Notes: a model not told the origin generated them from the letters alone. 64,000 nucleotides of DNA from JAUVKT01 sp036350795 (GCA_036350795.1 JAZBNV010000017.1:1-64000); one strand, 5' to 3'. Shown: positions 1 through 8,710, counted from the first letter of the stretch. Program-made: numbers and translations.

Positions 1-562
1 AGGGAAGATTGTGGCCACCAGGCCTGGACACCTCTCAAATACCAACCTTGCAAAACTGGTGCGACAGGAAATAAAGAAGAGCCGGATGAAGAAGGATGTC
101 CCGGTTTATGATCCTGACAGCGAGCCTGTTTACAGTGTTACAGAAGTAATGAAGATGTTGCCGCACAGGTATCCTTTTCTTATGGTTGACAAGATAATCT
201 ACAGGGATGATACATCGGTTGTAGGTATTAAGAATATTACTGTAAACGAGGAGTTCTTCCAGGGGCATTTCCCTGAAGAACCTGTTATGCCCGGGGTACT
301 CCAGGTAGAGGCAATGGCCCAGGTTGGCGGTGTGCTGGTGCTGGGTACTGTTGAAGAACCGGAGCGATGGTCGACATATTTTCTTAAGATCGACAAGGTC
401 AAGTTTAAAAGGAAGGTCGTTCCGGGAGATACCCTTATTATAAAGCTGGAAATGACTGATGAGGTGCGCCGGGGTATTGTGTCGATGTACGGAAGGGTAT
501 ATGTTGGCAATAACCTTGCTGCCGAGGGAGAACTGGTTGCTCAAATAGTAAAAAATAAGTAA
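1..562 (+). CDS. lpxC-fabZ: LpxC-FabZ fusion protein, C-terminal part (5' truncated by window)
   Basis: The frame is open to the left edge, so this is the end of a longer gene; the GTG at position 11 is not the start. The first ~40 residues (GHLSNTNLAKLVRQ region) look like the C-terminal tail of LpxC, the zinc deacetylase of lipid A synthesis. The rest is a complete FabZ (3R)-hydroxyacyl-ACP dehydratase hot-dog domain, with catalytic His in PHRYPFLMVD and Glu in PGVLQVEAMAQ, plus the GHFPEEPVMPG loop. LpxC-FabZ fusions are typical of Bacteroidota, where the two activities compete for the same hydroxyacyl-ACP pool. The stop is one base before the lpxA ATG, so the two are surely one transcript. 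The LpxC active site lies outside the window and cannot be checked. Confidence 0.93.
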   Translation, partial: GKIVATRPGHLSNTNLAKLVRQEIKKSRMKKDVPVYDPDSEPVYSVTEVMKMLPHRYPFLMVDKIIYRDDTSVVGIKNITVNEEFFQGHFPEEPVMPGVLQVEAMAQVGGVLVLGTVEEPERWSTYFLKIDKVKFKRKVVPGDTLIIKLEMTDEVRRGIVSMYGRVYVGNNLAAEGELVAQIVKNK

Positions 563-563
563 G

Positions 564-1343
564 ATGATATCACAGAAGGCATATATTCATCCTGATGCTA
601 AACTTGGAAAGGATGTAATTGTTGAACCCTTTGCATATATAGCCGGAGATGTTGTAATTGGTGATGGATCATGGATTGGTCCAAACTCGGTTATTATGGA
701 TGGCGCCCGCCTTGGAAAGGCTTGTAAGACATTTCCCGGTGCCGTTATATCAGCCATACCCCAGGATCTTAAGTTTGACGGGGAAAAAACCACAACTGAG
801 ATAGGTGATAATACAGTTATGAGAGAAGGAGTCACCGTAAACAGGGGTACAGTAGCCCTCGGCAAAACCATTGTTGGCAGTAACTGCCTGCTGATGGCAA
901 ATTCGCACGTTGCTCACGACTGCGTGGTGGGCGATTATTGCATCCTGGTTAATAATGTAGGACTTGCCGGTGAGGTAGTACTTGGCGACTGGGTTATTAT
1001 GGGTGGAGGCTCAGCGGTGCACCAGTTTGTGCATATAGGTGCCCATGCAATGATTAGCGGCGGTACTATGCTCAGGAAAGATGTTCCTCCTTATGTAATA
1101 ATTAATCATAACCCGGTGGGTTATATGGGAATTAATAATGTAGGCCTCAGGCGCCGTGGGTTCTCAAAAAGCCAGATTGATCTTATTCACGATATATACA
1201 GGATTATTTACCAATCGGGGAAGAATACAAGCCAGGCACTGGAATTTATAAATGAAAGTGTTGAAGATTGCCCCGAAAAAACCCTTGTGCTTGAGTTTAT
1301 TACCGGATCAAAGCGCGGTATAATAAAGTCGGCTGCGAGATAA
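564..1343 (+). CDS. lpxA: UDP-N-acetylglucosamine acyltransferase LpxA
   Basis: Catalyses the first step of lipid A synthesis: transfer of a 3-hydroxyacyl chain from ACP to UDP-GlcNAc in the cytosol. The 259 residues (E. coli has 262) carry hexapeptide repeats of the left-handed beta-helix over about residues 5-180, then the helical C-terminal domain. The motif NSHVAHDC holds the expected catalytic histidine (His118, equivalent to E. coli His125), followed by the NNVGLAGEV turn typical of the family. It begins one base after the FabZ stop, and the FabZ-LpxA neighbourhood is classic. The acyl-chain-length ruler residue was not assigned. Confidence 0.96.
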   Translation: MISQKAYIHPDAKLGKDVIVEPFAYIAGDVVIGDGSWIGPNSVIMDGARLGKACKTFPGAVISAIPQDLKFDGEKTTTEIGDNTVMREGVTVNRGTVALGKTIVGSNCLLMANSHVAHDCVVGDYCILVNNVGLAGEVVLGDWVIMGGGSAVHQFVHIGAHAMISGGTMLRKDVPPYVIINHNPVGYMGINNVGLRRRGFSKSQIDLIHDIYRIIYQSGKNTSQALEFINESVEDCPEKTLVLEFITGSKRGIIKSAAR

Positions 1344-1353
1344 GTAATTTAAA

Positions 1354-2358
1354 TCAAATATCATCTGTTCCTTCCTCCCATCCCTGGGCTTTTAATTCAG
1401 CAAGACTGTTATCCTGCAGGGATAGTGTATAGGCTTCATCTTCGGGGGTAAAATGACCAACCAGGATAAGATCATCCAGGTCGTTGACTTTATCAAAATC
1501 CTGAACAGAAAAGGTAAACAAAAATTCATAATCATCGCCTCCGCTTAAAGCGGCTATAAGAGCTTCTATATTGAATTCCTTTCCTGCGTCGGCAGTTTCC
1601 CTGGAGTAGGGCACCTTATTGTGATAGAGCCTGCATCCCATCCTGTTCCTGCGTGCCAGAGCAATAAGATCTGATGCCAGCCCCTCGGTTATTATTTTTA
1701 CGGATGTTGGTTTAAGCTCGTATTCTGAAAGTTTTGAGATTACATCGGTATCGAGCTCGGGTTTTAGCTGGCGACCAATTACATATTCCATTCCTTCGAG
1801 CTGCGGCTGTGTACTGCCCGTTTCTTCAAATACCTTTCGTTCTCTTTCAAGCAGCTGCAGACCCATAAATGCTGCACCCAGGTCGCCTGTAACACATACA
1901 ATATCAGTTTCAGCAGCTAAGGTTTCGCTTTTAAGGCGGGGATCAGGAATTCCGCTTGCTGTTACAGAGATAGTTAAACCTGTAAGAGAACTGTCGATAT
2001 TGAGACCGGACATTTTAAGATCGTAATTCTGACAGGCAATCTCAATTCCTTCCACCAGGGTTTCAATATCATCGTAGTTAAACCTGTTACCAATTCCGAT
2101 ATTAACCGAAATTGTTTCAGGTTTACCACCCTTAGAGTATATTCCCGAAACAGAGCTTATAACGCTTTTGTATCCAAGGTGCTTAAAGGGGAAATACACC
2201 AGGCTGAAATGTATCCCTTCAAGCAACATACTGGTGCTTACCAGTATGTTATCAGAGTCCCTGTCGGAGAGGAATGAGCCGGCAAATTTATTCTTAAGCT
2301 TTTCAATCAGTATATACTTGCCGTATCCCTGCTCCTTTTTCTTTTCCTTATCGCTCAT
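1354..2358 (-). CDS. ThiL / AIR-synthase fold protein with eroded metal-binding site (candidate pseudoenzyme)
   Basis: Thiamine-monophosphate kinase (ThiL) homologue of 334 residues. The scaffold is clear: LLEGIHFSLVYFPFKHLGYK (47-64), TGDLGAAFMGLQLLERE (157-173), RQLKPE (196-201), GLASDL (226-231) and SGGDDYEFLFT (272-282), ending KAQGWEE. The acidic residues that ThiL uses to bind Mg-ATP and thiamine phosphate are mostly gone. The GDDAA loop is replaced by SDRDSDNIL, STDxL is STSML (Ser43), the SD of NFSDI is SG (Gly72), GGDTT is GLNID (Asn120), and MDISDG is KIITEG (221-226). The fold is probably kept but kinase activity is doubtful. A promoter box abuts the start. Convergent with lpxA and apparently monocistronic. 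A true thiL may lie elsewhere in the genome. Confidence 0.8.
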   Translation of the reverse strand: MSDKEKKKEQGYGKYILIEKLKNKFAGSFLSDRDSDNILVSTSMLLEGIHFSLVYFPFKHLGYKSVISSVSGIYSKGGKPETISVNIGIGNRFNYDDIETLVEGIEIACQNYDLKMSGLNIDSSLTGLTISVTASGIPDPRLKSETLAAETDIVCVTGDLGAAFMGLQLLERERKVFEETGSTQPQLEGMEYVIGRQLKPELDTDVISKLSEYELKPTSVKIITEGLASDLIALARRNRMGCRLYHNKVPYSRETADAGKEFNIEALIAALSGGDDYEFLFTFSVQDFDKVNDLDDLILVGHFTPEDEAYTLSLQDNSLAELKAQGWEEGTDDI

Positions 2359-2374
2359 TATTTTCAGTTTGTGA

Positions 2375-2405
2375 CAAAGGTAATCAAAGAGAGGCGAAGG
2401 GCAAA
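2375..2405 (-). promoter_or_regulatory. Bacteroidota sigma-70-type promoter of the ThiL-like gene
   Basis: Reading the minus strand, TTTG (2405-2402), a 19-nt spacer and TACCTTTG (2382-2375) match the Bacteroidota primary sigma consensus TTTG-N19-TAnnTTTG. The expected transcription start leaves a leader of only about 10 nt before the ATG at 2358. Confidence 0.65.
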
Positions 2406-2429
2406 GAGCAGAAGAATTACCTGCCTGGC

Positions 2430-2798
2430 TTAATATATATCCCGTCCGAATGGTGTAAGGGCCACACCTGCCAGCTTAAAATGCTGGAGTCCGAATGGGA
2501 TGCCTATTATTGTAAGGCACCAGAGCATCCCGAATATCAAATGGGTAAGAGCTATCCAGATTCCTCCGACAAAGATCCAGATAATATTCATCAGGATATA
2601 TACACATCCCGATGCCCTCACATCAGGCCTGCTTGTTCTGCCCATTGGCCATAGGGCAAGCATGCCCAGTTTTAAGGTCTGTATTCCAAACGGAATACCA
2701 ATTATCGTTATTATAAGGGCAATACTTGCCACAAAATATTCAATGGCTATTATCAAGCCCCCGAATATTAACCAGAGTATGTTACCAATTGCATTCAC
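2430..2798 (-). CDS. yccF: YccF-family inner membrane protein
   Basis: Small integral membrane protein of 122 residues made of two similar halves. Each half has a hydrophobic hairpin ending in a GIPFGIQTLKLG or GIPFGLQHFKLAGVALTPFGR type motif, the hallmark of the YccF (DUF307) domain duplication. Four hydrophobic stretches lie near residues 3-30, 30-45, 65-90 and 90-110. The molecular function of the family is not established. It stands alone, about 70 nt upstream of the ThiL-like gene on the same strand, and could be read through into it, although that gene has its own promoter. Confidence 0.85.
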   Translation of the reverse strand: MNAIGNILWLIFGGLIIAIEYFVASIALIITIIGIPFGIQTLKLGMLALWPMGRTSRPDVRASGCVYILMNIIWIFVGGIWIALTHLIFGMLWCLTIIGIPFGLQHFKLAGVALTPFGRDIY

Positions 2799-2811
2799 AG
2801 GGTTAAGATAG

Positions 2812-2880
2812 GAGTTAAAAGTTAAAAGTTGAAAGGTAAGAGTTAAATTTAAGAGCCAGATGTTAAGAGTTAAAAGTATA
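2812..2880 (+). repeat. Degenerate GTTAAAA tandem micro-array
   Basis: A run of imperfect 6-8 nt units of the form GTTAAAA, GTTGAAAG, GTAAGA and GTTAAGA starts just beyond the yccF start codon and covers about 70 nt. It resembles other short-period arrays in this window (25.8, 34.8, 49.8 and 52.4 kb). It encodes no protein and has no obvious hairpin. Confidence 0.6.
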
Positions 2881-2972
2881 AAGATTATAGTATAGTTCGA
2901 GATTGAAAGCCGGATGTGGAGGTACTGAACGTGATTATGCCTTTATTACTTCAATGATACTTCAAAATTTTG

Positions 2973-2980
2973 TAATTTTG
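2973..2980 (+). promoter_or_regulatory. Candidate -7 box for the suf operon
   Basis: TAATTTTG matches TAnnTTTG about 98 nt upstream of the sufB ATG. No clear TTTG lies at the ideal -33 distance, so support is moderate. No IscR- or Fur-like palindrome was recognised in the 100 nt leader. Confidence 0.4.
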
Positions 2981-3077
2981 CCTCTCTCTATTTAGATTAA
3001 TTCTAAGTAGCAAAACAAATAATGAACACGGGCTGTTTACACTTTAAGAGGGATACAGTAGAGAAATATACCGGGTA

Positions 3078-4526
3078 ATGGAAAAAGAGCAGGACAAAAT
3101 AATAAACGAAGTAACGCAGAATGAATATAAATATGGTTTCTATACCGATATTGAAACTGAAACCATAGCTAAAGGTCTGAGTGAGGATGTTATACGGCTA
3201 ATCAGCCTGAAAAAGGAAGAGCCGGAATGGATGCTTGAGTACAGGTTAAAAGCATACCAGGGATGGAAGAAGATGAAAATGCCAACCTGGGCGCACCTTA
3301 AGATTCCTGAAATAAATTACCAGGATATTATATATTATGCTGCCCCTAAGCAGAAAGTATCGCCTGGCAGCCTTGATGAGGTAGATCCTGAACTCCTGGA
3401 AACATTCAGCAAACTCGGAATTCCACTCGAAGAGCAAAAACGGCTTACAGGTGTGGCTGTAGATGCAGTTATGGACAGCATTTCGGTAAAAACAACCTTC
3501 CAGGATACGCTTGCAGACCTTGGCATAATATTCTGTTCTTTCAGTGAAGCCGTACGGGAGCACCCTGACCTGGTTAAGAAATATATGAGCTCTGTAGTGC
3601 CTCCGACCGATAACTTCTTTGCTGCACTGAACTCTGCCGTGTTCAGTGACGGATCATTTTGCTATATACCCAGGGGAGTGAGATGCCCGATGGAGCTTTC
3701 AACTTATTTCAGGATCAATGCTGCCAATACCGGTCAGTTTGAAAGAACTCTTATTATTGCAGAGGAAGGTAGTTACGTAAGTTACCTCGAAGGTTGCACA
3801 GCCCCTCAGAGAGACGAGAACCAGCTGCATGCTGCAATTGTGGAGATTGTAGCTGAAAAGGATGCCGAGGTTAAATATTCAACTGTCCAGAACTGGTACC
3901 CGGGCGATAAAAACGGTAAAGGGGGTATCTACAACTTTGTAACCAAGCGTGGTATATGCAAGGGGGAAAACTCAAGAATCTCATGGACACAGGTTGAAAC
4001 AGGATCTGCCATTACCTGGAAGTATCCCTCATGTATACTGCGTGGGGATAATTCGGTTGGAGAGTTTTATTCGGTAGCTGTAACAAATAATCACCAGCAG
4101 GCCGATACCGGCACAAAAATGATCCATCTTGGTAAGAACACAAAGAGTACAATAGTATCAAAAGGGATATCGGCCGGTTTAAGCCAGAACAGTTACAGGG
4201 GCCTGGTTAAGGTGACTAAAAATGCGCAGAATGCACGGAATTTCAGTCAGTGCGATTCATTACTGCTCGGCGATAAATGTGGTGCACATACATTCCCCTA
4301 TATAGAAGTTGATAACCAGACCGGAATCGTTGAACACGAAGCTACTACTTCAAAGATAGGAGAGGACCAGATATTTTATTGTAACCAGAGGGGGATAAGT
4401 ACTGAAGATGCAATTGGCCTGATTGTTAATGGATATGCAAAGGAGGTGCTGAACAAACTGCCGATGGAGTTTGCAGTTGAGGCACAGAAGTTACTGCAGA
4501 TAAGCCTCGAAGGCTCGGTGGGATAG
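3078..4526 (+). CDS. sufB: Fe-S cluster assembly scaffold SufB
   Basis: SufB, 482 residues, the Fe-S cluster-building subunit of the cytosolic SufBC2D complex. Family signatures include SVVPPTDNFFAALNSAVFSD, YIPRGVRCPMELSTYFRINA, LEGCTAPQRDENQLHAA and SQCDSLLLGDKCGAHTFPY; the Cys in GDKCGAHTF is at the position of the conserved SufB sulfur-accepting cysteine region. The C-terminus has the helix ending GYAKEVLNKLPMEFAVEAQ that contacts SufC. It is the first gene of an operon running through queG, with a 69-nt gap to sufC. Length and start are normal for Bacteroidota; the operon lacks sufA and a visible iscR/sufR. Confidence 0.97.
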   Translation: MEKEQDKIINEVTQNEYKYGFYTDIETETIAKGLSEDVIRLISLKKEEPEWMLEYRLKAYQGWKKMKMPTWAHLKIPEINYQDIIYYAAPKQKVSPGSLDEVDPELLETFSKLGIPLEEQKRLTGVAVDAVMDSISVKTTFQDTLADLGIIFCSFSEAVREHPDLVKKYMSSVVPPTDNFFAALNSAVFSDGSFCYIPRGVRCPMELSTYFRINAANTGQFERTLIIAEEGSYVSYLEGCTAPQRDENQLHAAIVEIVAEKDAEVKYSTVQNWYPGDKNGKGGIYNFVTKRGICKGENSRISWTQVETGSAITWKYPSCILRGDNSVGEFYSVAVTNNHQQADTGTKMIHLGKNTKSTIVSKGISAGLSQNSYRGLVKVTKNAQNARNFSQCDSLLLGDKCGAHTFPYIEVDNQTGIVEHEATTSKIGEDQIFYCNQRGISTEDAIGLIVNGYAKEVLNKLPMEFAVEAQKLLQISLEGSVG

Positions 4527-4595
4527 CTGTGTGGTGCACAGGCTGCGGTTTGCGGACAAAGGAAAATAAACAACTAAACGAATAAACAGAATATA

Positions 4596-5345
4596 ATGTT
4601 AGAAATAAAAGACCTAAAGGCTTCAATTGACGGGAAGCAGATAATAAAGGGTATTAATCTCAGTGTAAAAGCCGGGGAGATACATGCTATTATGGGGCCA
4701 AATGGTTCAGGTAAAAGTACGCTGGCTTCAGTTCTGGCCGGCAGGGACTTTGTTGAAGTAACGGGTGGAAGTGTTACTTATATGGGGAAGAACCTGCTTG
4801 ATATGGCAGCTGAAGACAGGTCAAAGGAAGGAATTTTCCTGGGTTTTCAATACCCCATAGAAATTGCCGGTGTAAGCATGGTGAATTTTATGAAGACTGC
4901 CATAAATCAACATCGTAAGTATCGCGGAGAGGAGCCTCTTACTGCCTCCGATTTTCTGAAGCTGATGCGCGAAAGAAAGGAGCTTGTTGAACTGGATTCG
5001 GCTCTTACAAGCAGATCGGTAAATGAAGGCTTTTCAGGAGGTGAAAAGAAAAGAAATGAGATTTTCCAGATGGCTATGCTCGAACCCACACTGTCAATAC
5101 TTGATGAAACTGACTCAGGACTGGATATTGATGCCCTTAAGATAGTGGCAAATGGAGTTAACAAGCTAAAAAGACCTGATAACTCTACTATAGTGATAAC
5201 ACACTATCAAAGACTGCTTGATTATATTGTTCCGGATGTGGTTCATGTGCTCTATGATGGGAAGATAGTTAAATCAGCCGGTAAGGAACTGGCACTCGAA
5301 CTTGAGGATAAGGGATACGACTGGATAAAAAAAGAAGCATATTAG
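4596..5345 (+). CDS. sufC: SufC ATPase of the SufBCD complex
   Basis: ABC-type ATPase of 249 residues that powers conformational change in SufBC2D; it is soluble, not a transporter. Walker A is GPNGSGKST (34-42), the signature is FSGGEKKRNE (146-155), Walker B with catalytic Glu is LSILDETDSGLD (Glu171), and the switch His is in VITHYQRLLDYI. The KKRNE variant of the signature and ETDSGLDIDA are diagnostic for SufC rather than exporter ATPases. It lies 7 nt before sufD. Confidence 0.97.
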   Translation: MLEIKDLKASIDGKQIIKGINLSVKAGEIHAIMGPNGSGKSTLASVLAGRDFVEVTGGSVTYMGKNLLDMAAEDRSKEGIFLGFQYPIEIAGVSMVNFMKTAINQHRKYRGEEPLTASDFLKLMRERKELVELDSALTSRSVNEGFSGGEKKRNEIFQMAMLEPTLSILDETDSGLDIDALKIVANGVNKLKRPDNSTIVITHYQRLLDYIVPDVVHVLYDGKIVKSAGKELALELEDKGYDWIKKEAY

Positions 5346-5352
5346 GCTTGCC

Positions 5353-6735
5353 ATGGATACTAAAAGAGAAGAAATTAAAAACAAATTTGCCAGGCTTTAT
5401 AAAGATAACCTGGGTCGCCTGGGGGGCTTACCCGGCGACTTTATTAATAGTTTCAGGGACCAGGCAATGGAGCAATTTCTTGAAATGGGTGGTATCCCTG
5501 ACAGGAAGAATGAGGCATACAGGTATACAAACCTGGAGCCCTGGTTCAGATCAAATTATAAGTCATTTTTTATTCCTGAGCAGAGTGATTTTGACATAGC
5601 CGGCACTTTCAGGTGCGAGGTTGACGACCTGGATGTGCACGAGTTAATACTGGTAAATGGCTTTTACCCTACAACAAACGGGAGCCTGAAGGAACTTGGC
5701 AATGGAATCTGGGTTGGAAGTCTTTCACAGGCATATAAGAGCTTTAAAGAAGTTATAGAAGCGCATTATGGCAGGTATGCCGTAAATGGAAACGACGGGT
5801 TAATACCCCTGAACACAGCCCTTGCATCTGATGGTATATTTGTATATGTACCCAGGGGAGCCAGCCTGAGTAAACCGATACAGATAGTTAACCTGGTTCA
5901 GTCTGATGTAGACACTCTTGTGCAGCACAGGAATCTTTTTGTAGTTGAAGAGAATTCTGATATTGAGCTTATTGTATGCGACCATGCTCTTTCTCCTCAG
6001 AAATTCCTGACAAACGCAGTTACTGAAGTCTATGTTGGGCAGAATTCAAAGTTTGATATTCTCAGGATCCAGAATGAACATAATAATGCGGCTAAACTAA
6101 CCCATACCTTTATCCACCAGGAAAGAGACAGCAGGGCCACATCTAACAATGTTACCCTTCATGGAGGCCTGGTAAGGAACAGCACCTATCATCGTTTAAA
6201 CGGGGAAGGTGCCGAATGCAATGCTTACGGCTTATATCTTACAGACAGATGGCAACATGTCGATAATTTTGTAAGCATCGATCACAGGGCTCCAAACTGT
6301 ACAAGCAACCAGTTGTTTAAGGGGGTTCTGGATGATTATGCCACAGGAGCATTCTCCGGTGCAATAAAGGTTAACAGGGCAGCCCAGGGAACAAGGGCAT
6401 ACCAGAGTAATAACAGCATACTGCTTACCGATGATGCCAGGATGGATACCAAGCCGCAGCTCGAAATCTATGCCGACGATGTAAAATGTAGTCACGGAGC
6501 AACAGTAGGACAGCTTGATGAAGATGCCCTGTTCTATCTCAGGTCAAGAGGTATCGACAGGGATGAAGCAAGGTTGATGCTTATGTTTGGCTTTGCACAT
6601 GAGGTTGCTGATACCATTAAAACCAGTGCCCTGAAAGAACGAATTGACGGACTTATCCTTCAGAGACTTAAGGGTGAACTATCAAGATGTACAACATGTG
6701 CATTAAATTGCGAAACCGATCATAAACACCATTAA
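5353..6735 (+). CDS. sufD: Fe-S cluster assembly protein SufD
   Basis: SufD, 460 residues, the SufB paralogue that completes the SufBC2D scaffold. The N-terminal helical region (1-110) contains GIPDRKNEAYRYTNLEPW, the usual start of SufD. The central beta-helix (150-400) includes YVPRGASLSKPIQIVNL, and the C-terminal helices contain SRGIDRDEARLMLMFGFAHE and a CTTCALNC tail. The final TAA shares its last A with the sufS ATG, so translation is probably coupled. The Cys-rich tail is not part of the classical core; its role is unknown. Confidence 0.96.
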   Translation: MDTKREEIKNKFARLYKDNLGRLGGLPGDFINSFRDQAMEQFLEMGGIPDRKNEAYRYTNLEPWFRSNYKSFFIPEQSDFDIAGTFRCEVDDLDVHELILVNGFYPTTNGSLKELGNGIWVGSLSQAYKSFKEVIEAHYGRYAVNGNDGLIPLNTALASDGIFVYVPRGASLSKPIQIVNLVQSDVDTLVQHRNLFVVEENSDIELIVCDHALSPQKFLTNAVTEVYVGQNSKFDILRIQNEHNNAAKLTHTFIHQERDSRATSNNVTLHGGLVRNSTYHRLNGEGAECNAYGLYLTDRWQHVDNFVSIDHRAPNCTSNQLFKGVLDDYATGAFSGAIKVNRAAQGTRAYQSNNSILLTDDARMDTKPQLEIYADDVKCSHGATVGQLDEDALFYLRSRGIDRDEARLMLMFGFAHEVADTIKTSALKERIDGLILQRLKGELSRCTTCALNCETDHKHH

Positions 6736-7949
6736 TGGATATTAAAAAAATACGGGAATGCTTCCCGATATTGTCGAAAGAGGTCTATAACAGGCCGCTT
6801 GTTTATTTCGATAATGGAGCTACCACCCAGAAACCGATGCGTGTAATTGAAGCTGTTACAGATGCATACATGAATTATAACAGCAATATTCACAGGGGAG
6901 TACACTTTCTTAGTGATATGTCATCTGAAAAATATGAAGCGGCAAGGGAAGAGGTCAGAAAATTTATTAATGCCGAAAAGAAGGAAGAGCTTGTTTTTAC
7001 CTCGGGAACCACAGCATCAATAAACCTTGTTGCTTTTTCTTTCGGAGAAAAATATGTATCGGGGGGAGATGAGATAATAATCTCCGGACTTGAACATCAT
7101 GCCAACATTGTACCCTGGCAATTCCTTTGCAATAGGAAGGGTGCAGTTTTAAAAGTAATTCCTGTTTTGGACGACGGCACACTGGATATTGATTCTTACA
7201 GGAAACTAATTTGCGACAGGACAAAACTTATAGCAGTGGCACATGTGTCAAATTCACTCGGCACGGTTAACCCTGTTAAGGAGCTTATTTCAATTGCACA
7301 CGCTAATAATGTGCCGGTTTTGCTTGATGGCGCACAGGCTATTCAGCATTCAGGGGTGGATGTACAGGAACTTGATTGTGATTTCTATGCTTTTTCAGGC
7401 CACAAGGTATACGGACCAACAGGCATAGGGGTATTATATGCCAAAGAAAAATGGCTTGAGGAAATGCCACCCTGGCAGGGGGGAGGCGATATGGTGGATA
7501 AGGTTACCTTTGAGAAAACGACCTATAATCAGTTGCCATTTAAGTTTGAAGCAGGTACCACAAATTTTGTCGGGGCAATAGGCCTAAGCGAAGCCCTGGG
7601 TTTTATTAATGATCTCGGGCTTGACTTTATTATGAAGAGGGAAGCTGAGCTGCTGAAATATGCAACAGCAAGGCTTATGGATTCAGGCAATATAAAAATA
7701 TATGGAGAGGCACCCGAGAAGGTGGCAATAATATCATTCCTGATAGAAGGCATACACCAGTATGATGCGGGTATGATTCTTGATAAGATGGGTATAGCTG
7801 TACGTACCGGGACTCATTGTGCACAGCCATTAATGGACAGGTTTGGCATAGACGGTACAATACGCGCCTCTCTTTGCTTTTATAACACTGAAGAGGAAGT
7901 TGACAGGCTCCTTGAAGGTATAGAACAGGTAAAAGTATTAATGGGATAA
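6735..7949 (+). CDS. sufS: Cysteine desulfurase SufS
   Basis: Class-II PLP cysteine desulfurase, 404 residues, which takes sulfur from L-cysteine as a persulfide and hands it to SufE. PLP lysine is Lys224 in FSGHKVYGPTG. The active-site cysteine is Cys362 in RTGTHCAQPLM, in the short-loop context typical of SufS/group II. The N-terminal FDNGATTQKP and FTSGTTASIN motifs confirm the fold. It overlaps sufD by one base and precedes sufE by 10 nt. Confidence 0.97.
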   Translation: MDIKKIRECFPILSKEVYNRPLVYFDNGATTQKPMRVIEAVTDAYMNYNSNIHRGVHFLSDMSSEKYEAAREEVRKFINAEKKEELVFTSGTTASINLVAFSFGEKYVSGGDEIIISGLEHHANIVPWQFLCNRKGAVLKVIPVLDDGTLDIDSYRKLICDRTKLIAVAHVSNSLGTVNPVKELISIAHANNVPVLLDGAQAIQHSGVDVQELDCDFYAFSGHKVYGPTGIGVLYAKEKWLEEMPPWQGGGDMVDKVTFEKTTYNQLPFKFEAGTTNFVGAIGLSEALGFINDLGLDFIMKREAELLKYATARLMDSGNIKIYGEAPEKVAIISFLIEGIHQYDAGMILDKMGIAVRTGTHCAQPLMDRFGIDGTIRASLCFYNTEEEVDRLLEGIEQVKVLMG

Positions 7950-7959
7950 CAGAACTGAA

Positions 7960-8388
7960 ATGACTATTGAAGAGGTTCAAAGGGAAATAGTTGAGGAATT
8001 CTCGGTATTCGACGATTGGATGGATAAGTATAATTACCTGATAGACCTGGGAAAAGGTCTTGAGGTTCTTGACGAAAAATATAAAACAAAAGATTACCTT
8101 ATCGAGGGATGCCAGTCGAAGGTATGGCTTTACCCTGAAATTAAAGACGGTAAAGTATTCTTTAAGGCTGAAAGCGATGCAATTATAACACGAGGGATTG
8201 TGGCACTGCTCGTAAAGGTAGTGTCGGGAAGGACTCCCGGCGAGATACTTGACTCAGAGCTTAAGTTTATAGATGAAATAGGACTGAAGCAGAATCTGTC
8301 GCCTACAAGGTCGAACGGATTGCTGGCAATGGTGAAACAAATGAAGCTGTATGCCCTGGCATACAAGGTTAAAGAAGGAGGGAATTAA
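7960..8388 (+). CDS. sufE: Sulfur acceptor SufE
   Basis: SufE, 142 residues, accepts persulfide from SufS and activates it. The acceptor cysteine is Cys51 in DYLIEGCQSKVWL, the diagnostic motif. The C-terminal half has the usual RGIVALLVKVVSGRTPGEIL and GLKQNLSPTRSNGLLAMVKQ blocks. It sits between sufS and the DUF59 gene, with one base between its stop and the next ATG. Confidence 0.96.
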   Translation: MTIEEVQREIVEEFSVFDDWMDKYNYLIDLGKGLEVLDEKYKTKDYLIEGCQSKVWLYPEIKDGKVFFKAESDAIITRGIVALLVKVVSGRTPGEILDSELKFIDEIGLKQNLSPTRSNGLLAMVKQMKLYALAYKVKEGGN

Positions 8389-8389
8389 T

Positions 8390-8710
8390 ATGAATCCGAA
8401 CGAATATATGGAAACAGAAGCGCGGATTGTAGGAGTGCTTAAATCAATATATGATCCTGAAATACCGGCAAATATCTATGATCTTGGATTGATTTACGAG
8501 ATCAGTATTGACGGGGAGCAGATTGCTCATATTACTATGACACTTACAGCTCCCAACTGCCCAATGGCCGAAATGATTGTTGAGGAGGTGAAGTACAAGG
8601 TTGCAGGTACAAAAGGGGTCAGGGAATGTGACCTTATATTAACTTTTGACCCGCCATGGGATAAAAGCATGATGACCGAGGAAGCAAAGCTGGAACTCGG
8701 TTTCCTGTAG
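8390..8710 (+). CDS. SufT-like DUF59 (MIP18) Fe-S maturation protein
   Basis: A 106-residue DUF59/MIP18 domain protein, the usual last member of Bacteroidota suf operons. The motif LTAPNCPMAEMIVEEVK carries the conserved cysteine of SufT/CIA2-type proteins, and YDPEIPANIYDLGLIY is the family N-terminal signature. The ATG at 8390 is preferred: it follows GAAGGAGGGAATT, matches the start of the conserved domain, and follows the sufE stop directly. An in-frame ATG at 8351 lies inside sufE. Related proteins help in maturation of Fe-S proteins; its exact target here is unknown. The gene symbol is withheld because this single-domain form is shared by several subgroups. Confidence 0.9.
   Translation: MNPNEYMETEARIVGVLKSIYDPEIPANIYDLGLIYEISIDGEQIAHITMTLTAPNCPMAEMIVEEVKYKVAGTKGVRECDLILTFDPPWDKSMMTEEAKLELGFL

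Noticed and set aside
11..562. GTG at 11 as a gene start for FabZ
   Set aside because: The frame is open upstream of it and the first residues match the end of LpxC, so it is the 3' part of a fused gene.
8351..8389. Longer N-terminus for the DUF59 gene
   Set aside because: It would overlap sufE and add residues that are not part of the domain; the ATG at 8390 has a good ribosome-binding sequence.
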